NCBI GenBank assembly: GCA_020025825.1
Contig: JAHHRL010000001.1
Location: 62,001 to 126,000 of the forward strand
DNA: 64,000 nt
Source: Faecalibacterium sp.
GTDB taxonomy: Bacteria; Bacillota; Clostridia; Oscillospirales; Ruminococcaceae
Direction: 5' to 3'
A program made the position numbers and the translations under genes. Under the pieces are notes generated by a model that saw nothing but the letters and a program-made list of their open reading frames with translations, did not search any database and was not told the DNA's origin. Positions 49,903 to 57,648 of this stretch are shown in pieces (the stretch's first letter is position 1; each line of letters starts with the position of its first letter).

Positions 49903-51183
49903 TCATCGGTTAATTCTATAAAGATTACTGCCATCTGCATTTGCCAGCCAGACAGCCTGCGTGGTTTCACAAACGCCAGTGATGCGTCCTGCCAGATTAG
50001 GTGCCTGAGCAGCAATGGCACGGGATAATGTACCGTTTTCAGATGCTGCAAAGGCCCAGCCGGTTTTTGCAGAGGGGCAAAGCAGCCAGCGCTGTGTTAA
50101 GTGGGGCAGATTCATGGCAGCTTTACGCAAAATCGTGTTGTCGGCGGCATTATCTACCCATTGGATAGGCGTGCCGCAGACAGCAACCCATACATCACCG
50201 TTTTGGGCAGTAGCAAGCCCGGCGGCATATCCGTCCAAGCCCTCAAGCAGAACCTTCCCTTGCTTGTCCAGCGTGGAATTACGTGCGGAACAGGGGACTG
50301 CCCATACACGGCGTGCGTTTGTTTCGCTTACGTAAAGGGTGGAGTTATCCGGGGAAAGGGCAATGCCGCCGGCACCCTGTAAACCCGTTACAATGGGTTC
50401 TACAGTGCCGCTTTTAGCGTTGTAAACATAGACGGTGCCCGTGTTTGTATGTGCAAGCAGTTCCGTATAAAAGCCTTGCTCTAAACCGTCTTGTGCGGCA
50501 GTGTCAATCTGTGCATACTCGGTAAAATAAAGATTGCCATCGGAATCTACTGCAATACCGGCTGGGAAGCGTAACGGTTCACCGTTTACAGTGGTCAAAA
50601 TCGGTTTTACATCTACAGCCCAGCCATCAAAGCTTGCCTTATACAAGCCGCCCTTTCCGGACAGGTACATACACTTATCTGCACCGAAAACCATGCCGGT
50701 GATTTCGCCGTCTGTGGAAAAAACTTCAGCAAGACCGGTGCCGTCCTCCCGAATGCGGATAACCTTGTTGCCTGCAACAGCCGCATAAAGCCAGTCGTCT
50801 TGCCATGCAGCGCAGATGGGGTTTTCGTAAGGGGCAATACTGACTGCGGTTGTGCTGGTGTTCCCGGCGGTTGTCAGCGACATGACACCGGAAGCGGGGA
50901 TATAGGCTTGCGGAGGATAAGCAACCGGATGCAGCAGCAAATAGCCGCTATATCCCACAACAATGCAAATCAGTAAACCGCCTGCGGCAACTTGAAACCG
51001 ATGCAGCAGGGCATCCCGTTCCTTAGCCATCTGGGCTTGGATTTGTGCGTGCTGACGGCGCACTTGTTTTTGTGCTTTATTGGCACGGCGCAGCCAACCG
51101 CTTACCCAAGGAATTACCGTGGGACCGAATAAAATCAAAACAATACAAAATAGCAGTACAAATTCTGAAAAGCCAAGCTTCAT
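49903..51183 (-). CDS. TatA-like anchor fused to a strictosidine-synthase-like beta-propeller
   Basis: The 426-residue protein begins MKLGFSEFVLLFCIVLILFGP, which aligns without gaps to the TatA (44590) and TatB-like (44043) proteins: Glu7, a short helix, the FGP hinge and a Pro 4 residues later, then a basic amphipathic helix (RRANKAQKQVRRQ). A second transmembrane helix follows (about 73-95), then a propeller (about 110-426) with the strictosidine-synthase/SMP-30 blade AGGIALSPDNSTLYVSETNARRVW. Topology predicts the propeller outside. The ATG at 51183 follows GGAGAAGG; an upstream in-frame ATG is rejected. Function unknown; see findings. Confidence 0.75.
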   Translation of the reverse strand: MKLGFSEFVLLFCIVLILFGPTVIPWVSGWLRRANKAQKQVRRQHAQIQAQMAKERDALLHRFQVAAGGLLICIVVGYSGYLLLHPVAYPPQAYIPASGVMSLTTAGNTSTTAVSIAPYENPICAAWQDDWLYAAVAGNKVIRIREDGTGLAEVFSTDGEITGMVFGADKCMYLSGKGGLYKASFDGWAVDVKPILTTVNGEPLRFPAGIAVDSDGNLYFTEYAQIDTAAQDGLEQGFYTELLAHTNTGTVYVYNAKSGTVEPIVTGLQGAGGIALSPDNSTLYVSETNARRVWAVPCSARNSTLDKQGKVLLEGLDGYAAGLATAQNGDVWVAVCGTPIQWVDNAADNTILRKAAMNLPHLTQRWLLCPSAKTGWAFAASENGTLSRAIAAQAPNLAGRITGVCETTQAVWLANADGSNLYRINR

Positions 51184-51322
51184 ATTCGATATCCTTCTCC
51201 GACGGGCAGCCGGGTAAATTTGTTTGCAAAAGGGTAAACTACCCACTTTACAATGTTATTACTATACCGCAAATGACAAGAAAAATCGAGTGTATGGGCC
51301 AAAACTTTGCTGTGCGGCAAAT

Positions 51323-51362
51323 AAAAAGGGCACTGCATCCAAGTAGATACAGTACCCTTTTT
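51323..51362 (-). terminator. Intrinsic terminator of the DJ-1-like gene
   Basis: AAAAAGGG-ACTG-ATC pairs with GAT-CAGT-CCCTTTTT, with two C-A mismatches, 2 nt past the stop. It is T-rich on the minus-strand side. The rest of the gap 51184-51322 shows nothing clear beyond the ribosome site of the propeller gene. Confidence 0.75.
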
Positions 51363-51364
51363 GT

Positions 51365-51916
51365 TTAGTGGCGATAAGCGATGGCCTCTTTAATGCGGTC
51401 AGCCTCGGCCTGACCCAGCAAAATGCGGATGAGTTCCAAACCAAAGGGAATAGCACCGCCCAAGCCGTAACTGGTGGTGATGTTGCCGTCGGTAACAAAT
51501 TCTTCATCCAAGACGGTTGCACCCGTTAACTCCTGACGGAAGGATACGTAGCTGGTTGCACGCTTGCCCTCCAGCAAGCCCAGATGCCCCAGAATACTGG
51601 GTGCCGCACAAATAGCGGCAATGGGCTTGCCGGCGTCGGCAAACTCTTTTACTGCCCGAATCACAGCGGGGCAGTCCTCCAAATTTTTGGTGCCGGGCCA
51701 GCCGCCGGGCAATACAAGCAGGTCAAAATCAGCAGGGGCAACCTCCTCGGCCAAAGCATCTGCCAACAGGGAAACCTTGTGGCTGCTGGTTACATTACGG
51801 CTGCCGCCCACAGCGGCAATGGTTACATCTACATTAGCACGGCGCAGTAAATCTACAACAATTAAAGCCTCACATTCTTCGGTATCGTTTGCAAAGTATA
51901 ACAAAACCTTAGGCAT
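51365..51916 (-). CDS. DJ-1/PfpI-family protein
   Basis: The 183-residue protein has the DJ-1 fold: N-terminal PKVLLYFANDTEECEALIVVDLLRRA with the conserved Glu, the PGGWPGTKNL loop, and the nucleophile elbow AAICAAPSILG with the reactive Cys. The subfamily ThiJ/DJ-1 (YajL-type) includes redox chaperones and glyoxalase-like enzymes. The ATG at 51916 has AAAGGAG upstream and gives the standard N-terminus; a longer frame starts in the previous terminator. Confidence 0.9.
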   Translation of the reverse strand: MPKVLLYFANDTEECEALIVVDLLRRANVDVTIAAVGGSRNVTSSHKVSLLADALAEEVAPADFDLLVLPGGWPGTKNLEDCPAVIRAVKEFADAGKPIAAICAAPSILGHLGLLEGKRATSYVSFRQELTGATVLDEEFVTDGNITTSYGLGGAIPFGLELIRILLGQAEADRIKEAIAYRH

Positions 51917-51937
51917 AAAAACGCTCCTTTCCCAAAA

Positions 51938-51968
51938 AGACAAGCCGGCGCACTGCGCCGGCTTGTCT
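51938..51968 (-). terminator. Intrinsic terminator of the yerC-like gene
   Basis: A perfect palindrome with arms AGACAAGCCGGCGC / GCGCCGGCTTGTCT is followed on the minus strand by TTTTTGGG. Confidence 0.9.
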
Positions 51969-51970
51969 GC

Positions 51971-52255
51971 TTATTCATCTTTGTCCGACAGAACACGACG
52001 CAGAGTGCTCTGCTCATTGGACAATACACGATTTACACGGCTGATGATTGCACTGGAGGCACCGGTTTTTTCCATGATAGTTACATAAATCTGCTTATTA
52101 TGCAGCATCTGTGCAATATCAAAGCGCTGTTCCATAGCACTTAGTTCTGAGTAACTGCATACATCCTGCAAAAAGTGATACACTTCTTCAGGTGTTTTCA
52201 GAGTCAGAAGAGCCTGATACAGGCCGGATTCTCCTGTAGGATGATCTTTTGTCAT
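51971..52255 (-). CDS. YerC/YecD-family TrpR-related DNA-binding protein
   Basis: The 94-residue protein belongs to the YerC group of the TrpR superfamily, mostly helical, with the helix-turn-helix IYVTIMEKTGASSAIISRVNRVL. The N-terminal LYQALLTLKTPEEVYHFLQDVCSYSELSAMEQRFDIAQML block is typical. The target is unknown; the tryptophan-binding residues of TrpR are not conserved as such. The ATG at 52255 follows GGAGGA and is preferred to one nine codons earlier. Confidence 0.9.
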   Translation of the reverse strand: MTKDHPTGESGLYQALLTLKTPEEVYHFLQDVCSYSELSAMEQRFDIAQMLHNKQIYVTIMEKTGASSAIISRVNRVLSNEQSTLRRVLSDKDE

Positions 52256-52365
52256 TAAAATGCGTCCTCCTGCATGATTCACTGGAAACCCACATAAAAC
52301 GTGGTTGCGAGTACGTATAGTTTAGTACATTAGTGCACAAAAAACAAGAAAACGAATTACCAAAA

Positions 52366-52860
52366 TTACAGGCGCTTTTCCATCCAATATTCCGGCCAGA
52401 CAATACCGGGTGCCAGCTCAGTATCCATGGGGCGCAGAATGCGGAACCCTGCACCTTTGAAAAAGCCCTGTGTATCCAGCTGCTTTTGCCCAACAGAAAC
52501 AGAGATAGCACTTTTACCCTCGGCACGTGCCAAGCGCTCCATGCTTTGCAGTACAGTGCGGCCAATGCCTTTACCGCGCCAAGCACTTTCCAGATAGAAG
52601 TGCTTCAAACGCATGGAGCCGCCTACCATCTGCCATGCAATATAGCCGGCAACCTTGCTGCCCTGCATAATCAGCTGATAGTTTACGTCCTCGTCCATAT
52701 CGTTTTCGATGGCTTCGACACTTTGCAGATTTTCCAGAATGGTGTCCAGCTGCTTTTTGTTAAAGCGGCGGGCATAATATTCACGCCAAATGCTGTCGGC
52801 AAGGTCGGCAGTCATTTGGATATAGCGTGCTTTTGCTACAAGTTTCAGTTCTGGTTTCAT
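52366..52860 (-). CDS. GNAT-family N-acetyltransferase
   Basis: The 164-residue protein has the GNAT core with the acetyl-CoA loop ESAWRGKGIGRTVLQSMERLARAEG (Q/R-x-x-G-x-G/A pattern) and a preceding MRLKHFYLE strand. The N-terminal arm is long and helical (REYYARRFNKKQLDTILENLQS). The substrate is unknown. It follows the pentapeptide-repeat gene with 21 nt between them. Confidence 0.85.
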   Translation of the reverse strand: MKPELKLVAKARYIQMTADLADSIWREYYARRFNKKQLDTILENLQSVEAIENDMDEDVNYQLIMQGSKVAGYIAWQMVGGSMRLKHFYLESAWRGKGIGRTVLQSMERLARAEGKSAISVSVGQKQLDTQGFFKGAGFRILRPMDTELAPGIVWPEYWMEKRL

Positions 52861-52881
52861 ACAGTCTCCTAATTTTGTTTG

Positions 52882-53547
52882 TTATTGAATTTTTACCCCT
52901 AAAAGTTCCGCAAGCGCAACGGCACCCATTTCGTCAACAACGGCACCTCGCAGCTCACGCAGTTGTTCCCCTATAGAGATTTTTTCCAAAGAGCAGCCTC
53001 TTAAATCTACATCTTTCAATAAAGTTCCGTTAAAGCAGGCACCACGCAAATCGCATTCCTTAAAATAAAGATTTTTTTGCCGGATTCCGGTTAGCATGGA
53101 GCCGCCTAAATCGCAGCTTGTAAAGGAGATGCTTTTCCAGGAAGCGCTGTCAAATGCACAAAGGCGCAGCATACAGCTGAGCATACTCACATCACGCAGA
53201 TTGCTCTCGGAAAAGTTGGCACCCATCAGTTTACAGCCCTGAAATTTACAACGGGAAAAATAACTGTCGATGAGATTTACACCGGAAAAATCACAGGTTT
53301 GAAAAGCGCAGTCTACAAAACTGGCCGTTTCCAAAACAGAACGGGAAAAACGGCAGCCCTCAAAAATGCATCGTGCAGCAGAAAACTTTTCCAAGGTTTC
53401 TTCGGACAAATCCACGTTTTTCAGATGCATATCCGTAATTTCATCTTCTTGTGAAGATAAGGTGTAAAGCTCCATGGCTGCTTCCGGACCTTCTAAAACG
53501 GGCAGGTCCTTTGGCAGATAAGGGGCTGCGGGCATAGTGTTTTTCAT
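52882..53547 (-). CDS. Pentapeptide-repeat protein
   Basis: The 221-residue protein consists largely of A(D/N)Lxx-type pentapeptides from about residue 50 to 200 (for example FEGCRF, FVDCAF, FQTCDFSGVNL, FKECDLRGACF). These form a right-handed quadrilateral helix. The central positions often hold Cys or Phe. Such proteins include DNA-gyrase-protecting Qnr/MfpA types, but this alone is not enough to assign that role. The ATG overlaps the stop of the nitroreductase gene, so they are coupled; a longer frame lies inside that gene. Confidence 0.85.
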   Translation of the reverse strand: MKNTMPAAPYLPKDLPVLEGPEAAMELYTLSSQEDEITDMHLKNVDLSEETLEKFSAARCIFEGCRFSRSVLETASFVDCAFQTCDFSGVNLIDSYFSRCKFQGCKLMGANFSESNLRDVSMLSCMLRLCAFDSASWKSISFTSCDLGGSMLTGIRQKNLYFKECDLRGACFNGTLLKDVDLRGCSLEKISIGEQLRELRGAVVDEMGAVALAELLGVKIQ

Positions 53548-54074
53548 TATTCGGATACCTTTAGGATGTAATCTGCCTTGCGAGGCTTTGCCGGGCTGCA
53601 GGCACCGTCCGGGTAGCCGAGAATGCAGTGCCCGATGCCAATCCAGTCGCCTTCGATACCCCACTTTTTCAGCAGGGCTTTGCCTTCGTCAGAGTCAAAT
53701 TCCTCTCGGGCACGGTGAATCCAGCAGCTGCCCAAACCAATGCTGGCGGCAGCGTTCATCAGGTTGCCCATAACAAGGCTGCCGTCCTCTACAGCGCAGC
53801 GGGAATCCGCAGGTGCAAGCACAATCAAAATAGTGGGTGCGCCGTACATGGTATCCACGTCCTGCCCCCAGATGGCAGCATTCATACGGGTAAGCTGTGC
53901 GCGGGTTGCGGCATCCTGCACCACAACAATGCGAGGACCCTGCCGGCCCATAGAGGTGGGCGCATAGGTGCCCGCTTCCAGCACAGCATTTAGTTCTTCA
54001 TCAGTGATTTGCTGCGGCAGATATTTACGGCAGCTGCGGCGATTCAGCAAAGTTTGTAATGTTTCGTTCGTCAT
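53547..54074 (-). CDS. Nitroreductase-family flavoprotein
   Basis: The 175-residue protein is a small FMN-dependent nitroreductase. RRSCRKYLPQQITDEELNAVLEAGTYAPTSMGRQGPRIVVV provides the FMN phosphate and ring contacts, and AASIGLGSCWIHRA-EF plus GHCILGYPDG complete the fold. The natural substrate is unknown. It is translationally coupled to the pentapeptide protein downstream. Confidence 0.9.
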   Translation of the reverse strand: MTNETLQTLLNRRSCRKYLPQQITDEELNAVLEAGTYAPTSMGRQGPRIVVVQDAATRAQLTRMNAAIWGQDVDTMYGAPTILIVLAPADSRCAVEDGSLVMGNLMNAAASIGLGSCWIHRAREEFDSDEGKALLKKWGIEGDWIGIGHCILGYPDGACSPAKPRKADYILKVSE

Positions 54075-54112
54075 TGCGGACCATCCTTTCTCGTTCCATG
54101 CAAAGGCAAAGA

Positions 54113-55111
54113 TTATTTTAAATCAAAACGTACTACGACCAAACGGTACCACAGGTATGGAATCATGTTCCAAATCAGCCAAAGCTCCATCAAAATGTAG
54201 TTAGGCAAGTCCTTGAAGCGGAAGGGACGCTTTTCGATTTTACCGGCTTTTAGCAGGGCAAAAGCCTCGTGCATACCTTGGTCCCACTCTTTGGCATAAC
54301 CCTTTTTATGGAAGGCATAGCGCTTTAAGGCATAGCCAAGTGCCTGAGGGATAAAGTTCAAAATCAACATCAGCAAAGGCTGGTTCTTCCAAGGCAGCAG
54401 GATACTGTTGCGGCCGCTTTGTACGCTTTTGAAGCCATTGTAGCGGACAGCACCGGTAGTTGCACCACAAATGTGGTAGCATTTGGCGGCAGGGCACAAA
54501 ATGTTTTTGTAGCCTGCATTGTTGGCACGCCAGGAAAGGTCTACGTCCTCAAAATAGGCAAAAAAGTTTTCGTCAAACAGGCCGATTTCGTCCAGAATAC
54601 TGCGGCGATACAGCACGGCGCCCCCACAAGCGGAAAAGATACGCTTTTGCTTTGTGTAGCGGCTGGCCTTGCGGCCATCGCCCTCTTTGGCGGCAAATGC
54701 CAACAGGTTTACATAGTCGCCGGCATCGTCTGCCAGGTCACGCTCAAAGTGGCGAATCATAAGGCTCTGTACGCCGAAAATTTTGGGGTCGGTGTCCGCT
54801 GCAGCAATTAGATTTTCCAGCCAGTTAGGCTCGGCAAAGGCATCATTGTTAAACAGCACCGCATACGGAGCCTTGCTTAGGCGGATGCCTTGGTTGACGG
54901 CATGGGAAAAACCGGTGTTTTCGCTGTTTTCAATCAAGGTATAGTTGGGCAAATCACAATAGCGGCGTGCGATTTCCAAGCTTTCGTCAGTAGAGCCATT
55001 ATCAATTACAATCAGCTCAAAATCCTGCTCGGTCTGATTCAGGATAGACTGAATGGAATCTTCCAGCCAGCCCTTTCCGTTTAAGTTGGGAATGATAACG
55101 CTTGCTTTCAT
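54113..55111 (-). CDS. Glycosyltransferase family 2 (rhamnosyltransferase-like)
   Basis: The 332-residue protein has a GT-A domain: SVIIPNLNGKGWLEDSIQSIL, VIDNGSTDES, NTGFSHAVNQGI, FNNDAF (DxD-type) and FFAYFEDVDLSWRA, the ED catalytic region. The C-terminal part (about 240-330) has hydrophobic segments that could bind the membrane, with a basic KRPFRFKDLP stretch. It resembles transferases that build rhamnose-containing cell-wall polysaccharides. It is physically far from the sugar operon at the window start but may feed the same envelope glycans. Confidence 0.85.
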   Translation of the reverse strand: MKASVIIPNLNGKGWLEDSIQSILNQTEQDFELIVIDNGSTDESLEIARRYCDLPNYTLIENSENTGFSHAVNQGIRLSKAPYAVLFNNDAFAEPNWLENLIAAADTDPKIFGVQSLMIRHFERDLADDAGDYVNLLAFAAKEGDGRKASRYTKQKRIFSACGGAVLYRRSILDEIGLFDENFFAYFEDVDLSWRANNAGYKNILCPAAKCYHICGATTGAVRYNGFKSVQSGRNSILLPWKNQPLLMLILNFIPQALGYALKRYAFHKKGYAKEWDQGMHEAFALLKAGKIEKRPFRFKDLPNYILMELWLIWNMIPYLWYRLVVVRFDLK

Positions 55112-55158
55112 GGATGTACCCTCTCTTGTTTAGTGTTAGCTAAAGTATAACATAAAAA

Positions 55159-55185
55159 AGCACTGCGGCACAGTGCCGCAGTGCT
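55159..55185 (-). terminator. Intrinsic terminator of the lipoprotein gene
   Basis: AGCACTGCGGC / GCCGCAGTGCT form an 11-bp stem, with TTTTTT on the minus strand side. Confidence 0.9.
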
Positions 55186-55207
55186 AAATGCATGGGATTT
55201 TTCGTGA

Positions 55208-56179
55208 TTACAGAGCACCGTCATCGACCAGGTCGGGGTTTTCTGCGGTTGCAGTAACGGTCCAGCCTTCTGCCTGCAAAGCAGGAACCAACTCTTCGGA
55301 AATCTCGGTCAGAGTCATAGCAAACAGAACGTTGTTGCCCTTGGTAGCGGTCAGTGCAACGTTGGGGCTGACGCAAACCCACTTGCGCCAGTCAGCATTA
55401 GTCATCAAAGATTGCTGGATAGCAGCGGAATCGGTGCCGTCAGCCAACTGGAACAGAGCAATAGAGTGGGGAACAGTACCCATCATGTTCATAGAAACAG
55501 TGGTATTGGCAATGCCGTCAGCATTTTCCAAACCGGTGTTGTAAGCATAGTTTGCATCGTCGGCAGCAACATTGCTGACAGCGTTGTTCTCCAGAGCCTG
55601 ATTGCTCAGGTGTGCAAACAATGCATTCAGCTCAGCCTTAGCCTCTGCGTTTACGTCATCGTCAAAGTGCACCTGAGCACGGTAGGGCTCCATGTTTTCC
55701 ATAGCGGACTCGATTTCCTTTTGCAGGGCCTCAAAACCGGAAACAAACTCATCAGGAATCTTACCGCCGAAATCGCAGGTAAAGATAGAGCCGTCAGCAA
55801 AGTCCATGTACAGGGTGCCGATTGCTTCGCCTTCCTCGTAGGAGCTCTTCTCGTTCAGAGCAGCCAAATCGGACTTTTCGTACACAGAAGCCAGAGCGTG
55901 CATCAGGCTTGCGTCCACAGTGCCACGGGTCTGCTTGTCGCCGACCACGTAATCAATCATGACCTTGCCCTCATTTTGGGCGGGGGATACATTCAGGTAG
56001 ATGACGTCCTCGGGATTTTTGCCGTAAGAACCGGAAAAGCTGGTAACGGGGTTTGCAACAGTTACGCCGGCAGAGGAGCCGCCGTGGCCGTTGTTCGAGC
56101 CGTTGGTATTGCCGCAGGCAGCCAAAGACAGTGCCATTGCACAAATTACAACAGCAGAAAGAATACGCTTCATTTTCAT
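55208..56179 (-). CDS. Lipoprotein of unknown function (DUF4358-like C-terminus)
   Basis: The 323-residue protein has a Sec lipoprotein signal: basic start MKMKRIL, hydrophobic core and lipobox LAAC with the lipid-bearing Cys near residue 21, then a Gly/Asn/Ser-rich spacer. The rest is two domains, an N-terminal part (about 45-165) and a C-terminal part (about 185-323). The latter has HSIALFQLADGTDSAAIQQSLM and a KGNNVLFAM strand, resembling DUF4358 lipoproteins of Clostridia. The ATG at 56179 has GGAG 9 nt upstream; the earlier in-frame ATG is rejected. Confidence 0.7.
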   Translation of the reverse strand: MKMKRILSAVVICAMALSLAACGNTNGSNNGHGGSSAGVTVANPVTSFSGSYGKNPEDVIYLNVSPAQNEGKVMIDYVVGDKQTRGTVDASLMHALASVYEKSDLAALNEKSSYEEGEAIGTLYMDFADGSIFTCDFGGKIPDEFVSGFEALQKEIESAMENMEPYRAQVHFDDDVNAEAKAELNALFAHLSNQALENNAVSNVAADDANYAYNTGLENADGIANTTVSMNMMGTVPHSIALFQLADGTDSAAIQQSLMTNADWRKWVCVSPNVALTATKGNNVLFAMTLTEISEELVPALQAEGWTVTATAENPDLVDDGAL

Positions 56180-56293
56180 GAATAAATCTCCTTCAAATAA
56201 AATGGAATGTTCTATTGGAAGATGCACTGCTTTTTACAGTGTCATTAACCATACGAATGAAAATACAGGAAAATTGCAGGGGATAAATTTTTT

Positions 56294-56845
56294 TTAGAGA
56301 TTGGAATTTAAGTACAGTGTACCATATTCCAAGGAAAGGTTTTGGGCGTGTTGACTGAAATCCTCGTAAGGGTCCTCAAAATGGCTCGAGAAATCCTCAA
56401 AATAAGGCCAGAACACCGCATCAAACACAGGGCCAAGCTGCAAAAGCAGCATATAAAAAAGAAAGACGCAAACGACGATGCCGATTACAAAAAACAGCAA
56501 GCCCTTTAAGATTACTGCACGGGCGAGATGCTTATGCGCAGGGGTAACGTATTTCCCAAAGGCATAGTATAGCAGAACAACCCAGCCGATAATCGGAACG
56601 GCAAACAGAACCAAATGCCAAAAGTAACTGGCAGTAGATAATCCGCCATCAGTGGGGGTGCTTGCAGACGATTTATTTTTGGCAGGATTCGGGCGGGTTT
56701 TATACTTCGGCGTGGAAGATTGCTTTGGGGGATACAAAATCGGGGCTTGCGGCGCAGGCTGCTGCGAAACAGGTGCGCCGCAAGCCGGACAGAAAGAAGA
56801 ATCCGGTGGAACAGCACAGCCGCAGTTTGGGCAGATACGCATCAT
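56294..56845 (-). CDS. Zinc-ribbon membrane protein
   Basis: The 183-residue protein opens with a zinc ribbon, CPNCGCAVPPDSSFCPACGAP, then a Pro/Ser/Lys-rich linker, and two or three transmembrane helices (about 68-95 and 108-135) and an acidic, aromatic tail. Such small zinc-ribbon membrane proteins are common in Clostridia and have no known function. Its ATG overlaps the stop of the Lrp-type regulator by 4 nt, so the regulator and this protein are co-expressed. Confidence 0.75.
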   Translation of the reverse strand: MMRICPNCGCAVPPDSSFCPACGAPVSQQPAPQAPILYPPKQSSTPKYKTRPNPAKNKSSASTPTDGGLSTASYFWHLVLFAVPIIGWVVLLYYAFGKYVTPAHKHLARAVILKGLLFFVIGIVVCVFLFYMLLLQLGPVFDAVFWPYFEDFSSHFEDPYEDFSQHAQNLSLEYGTLYLNSNL

Positions 56846-57294
56846 AGTACCTCCTGCTGGGCGAGAATATCCAGACCGTTTCGGTCCAGCGGAACGGACA
56901 GGATAATCTGGGTGTTGGTTTCGCCCATTTTTTGGAAGGCTGTGATAACTTGCTCCAAATGAACCATGTTCGGGCAGCTGACCCGAACCATAAAGCTGTG
57001 GTCACCTGTAACATGATAGCATTGCAGTACTTCGGGCTGCTTTTCCATCATTGCCATCAGCGCTTCACGGTTATTAGGCGGAGCCGAAACGCAAATAATG
57101 GCGTCGATGCTGGTTTGCCCCTTGGGGCGGTGAAGTGTAACCGTATATCCGCTGATGATGCCGGATTGTTCTAATTTATGAATGCGGCTGGATACCGCCG
57201 GGCTGGTGAGGGCGACCTGGTCTGCAATCTCCTTTACAGACATACGGGCATTCGCCGACAGCAGCTTTAGTATTTTATGGTCCAATTCGTCCAC
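56842..57294 (-). CDS. Lrp/AsnC-family transcriptional regulator
   Basis: The 150-residue protein has an N-terminal winged helix (DELDHKILKLLSANARMSVKEIADQVALTSPAVSSRIHKLEQSGII) and a C-terminal RAM ligand-binding domain (VLQCYHVTGDHSFMVRV). Family members sense amino acids as octamers. The start is a GTG 9 nt after AAGGAGG. The gene forms an operon with the zinc-ribbon membrane protein. The 180 nt upstream are very AT-rich, as usual for Lrp-type promoters; no clear operator was found. Confidence 0.92.
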   Translation of the reverse strand: MDELDHKILKLLSANARMSVKEIADQVALTSPAVSSRIHKLEQSGIISGYTVTLHRPKGQTSIDAIICVSAPPNNREALMAMMEKQPEVLQCYHVTGDHSFMVRVSCPNMVHLEQVITAFQKMGETNTQIILSVPLDRNGLDILAQQEVL

Positions 57295-57475
57295 AAAAAT
57301 ACACCTCCTTGAAAAATAAACTGAATGCAGAAAATATTCTTGAAATAAAACCCCAACTATAAAAAAACAAACAAAGACAGAAAACTCGACATTTTTTGTT
57401 TTCGGAACTTTATTATATAAAGCAAAAGTGCAAAAGTAAAGACTAAATCGAAAGAAAAAGTGACGCCGAAATAAT

Positions 57476-57503
57476 TTGACAAAAAAATTTGATGTATTAT
57501 AAT
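57476..57503 (+). promoter_or_regulatory. Orphan consensus sigma-A promoter
   Basis: A perfect TTGACA (57476-57481) and a perfect TATAAT (57498-57503) are 16 nt apart. No gene on the plus strand follows before the downstream terminator. Confidence 0.8.
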
Positions 57504-57510
57504 TTGAAAT

Positions 57511-57589
57511 ACAAAGATGATATTTCCCTACTTTATATACTTTCCCACCCCTCTATGCACAAAAACCCGCTGCCAGGCGGGTTTTTGTG
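57511..57589 (+). ncRNA. Candidate small RNA, about 80 nt
   Basis: The segment runs from the predicted start of the orphan promoter to a 13-bp perfect terminator stem (CACAAAAACCCGC / GCGGGTTTTTGTG, 57558-57589). The 5' half is unstructured and pyrimidine-rich (TTTCCCTAC, TTTCCCACCCCTC), the kind of sequence that can pair with ribosome binding sites. The only in-frame ATG (57517) reads through the terminator without a stop, so a peptide is unlikely. No known RNA family is recognised. An alternative is that the hairpin is just a backup terminator for hflX. Confidence 0.5.
57558..57589. terminator. Bidirectional intrinsic terminator
   Basis: CACAAAAACCCGC / GCGGGTTTTTGTG with a 6-nt loop. It ends the candidate small RNA on the plus strand and may be a second terminator for hflX on the minus strand. 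Confidence 0.85.
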
Positions 57590-57609
57590 TTTGCAGAAAC
57601 AAAAACAGT

Positions 57610-57648
57610 AAAAGCTCGCCTGCCTGAGAGTAGACGAGCTTTTTTTTA
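57610..57648. terminator. Terminator directly after hflX
   Basis: AAAAGCTCGCC / GACGAGCTTTT (one mismatch) with T and A runs on both sides; the hflX stop codon lies in the T/A run. Confidence 0.8.

Noticed and set aside
52882..53547. Assignment of the pentapeptide-repeat protein as a quinolone-resistance (Qnr-like) protein
   Set aside because: The repeat fold alone is not diagnostic; the loop features and dimer end of Qnr/MfpA cannot be recognised here.
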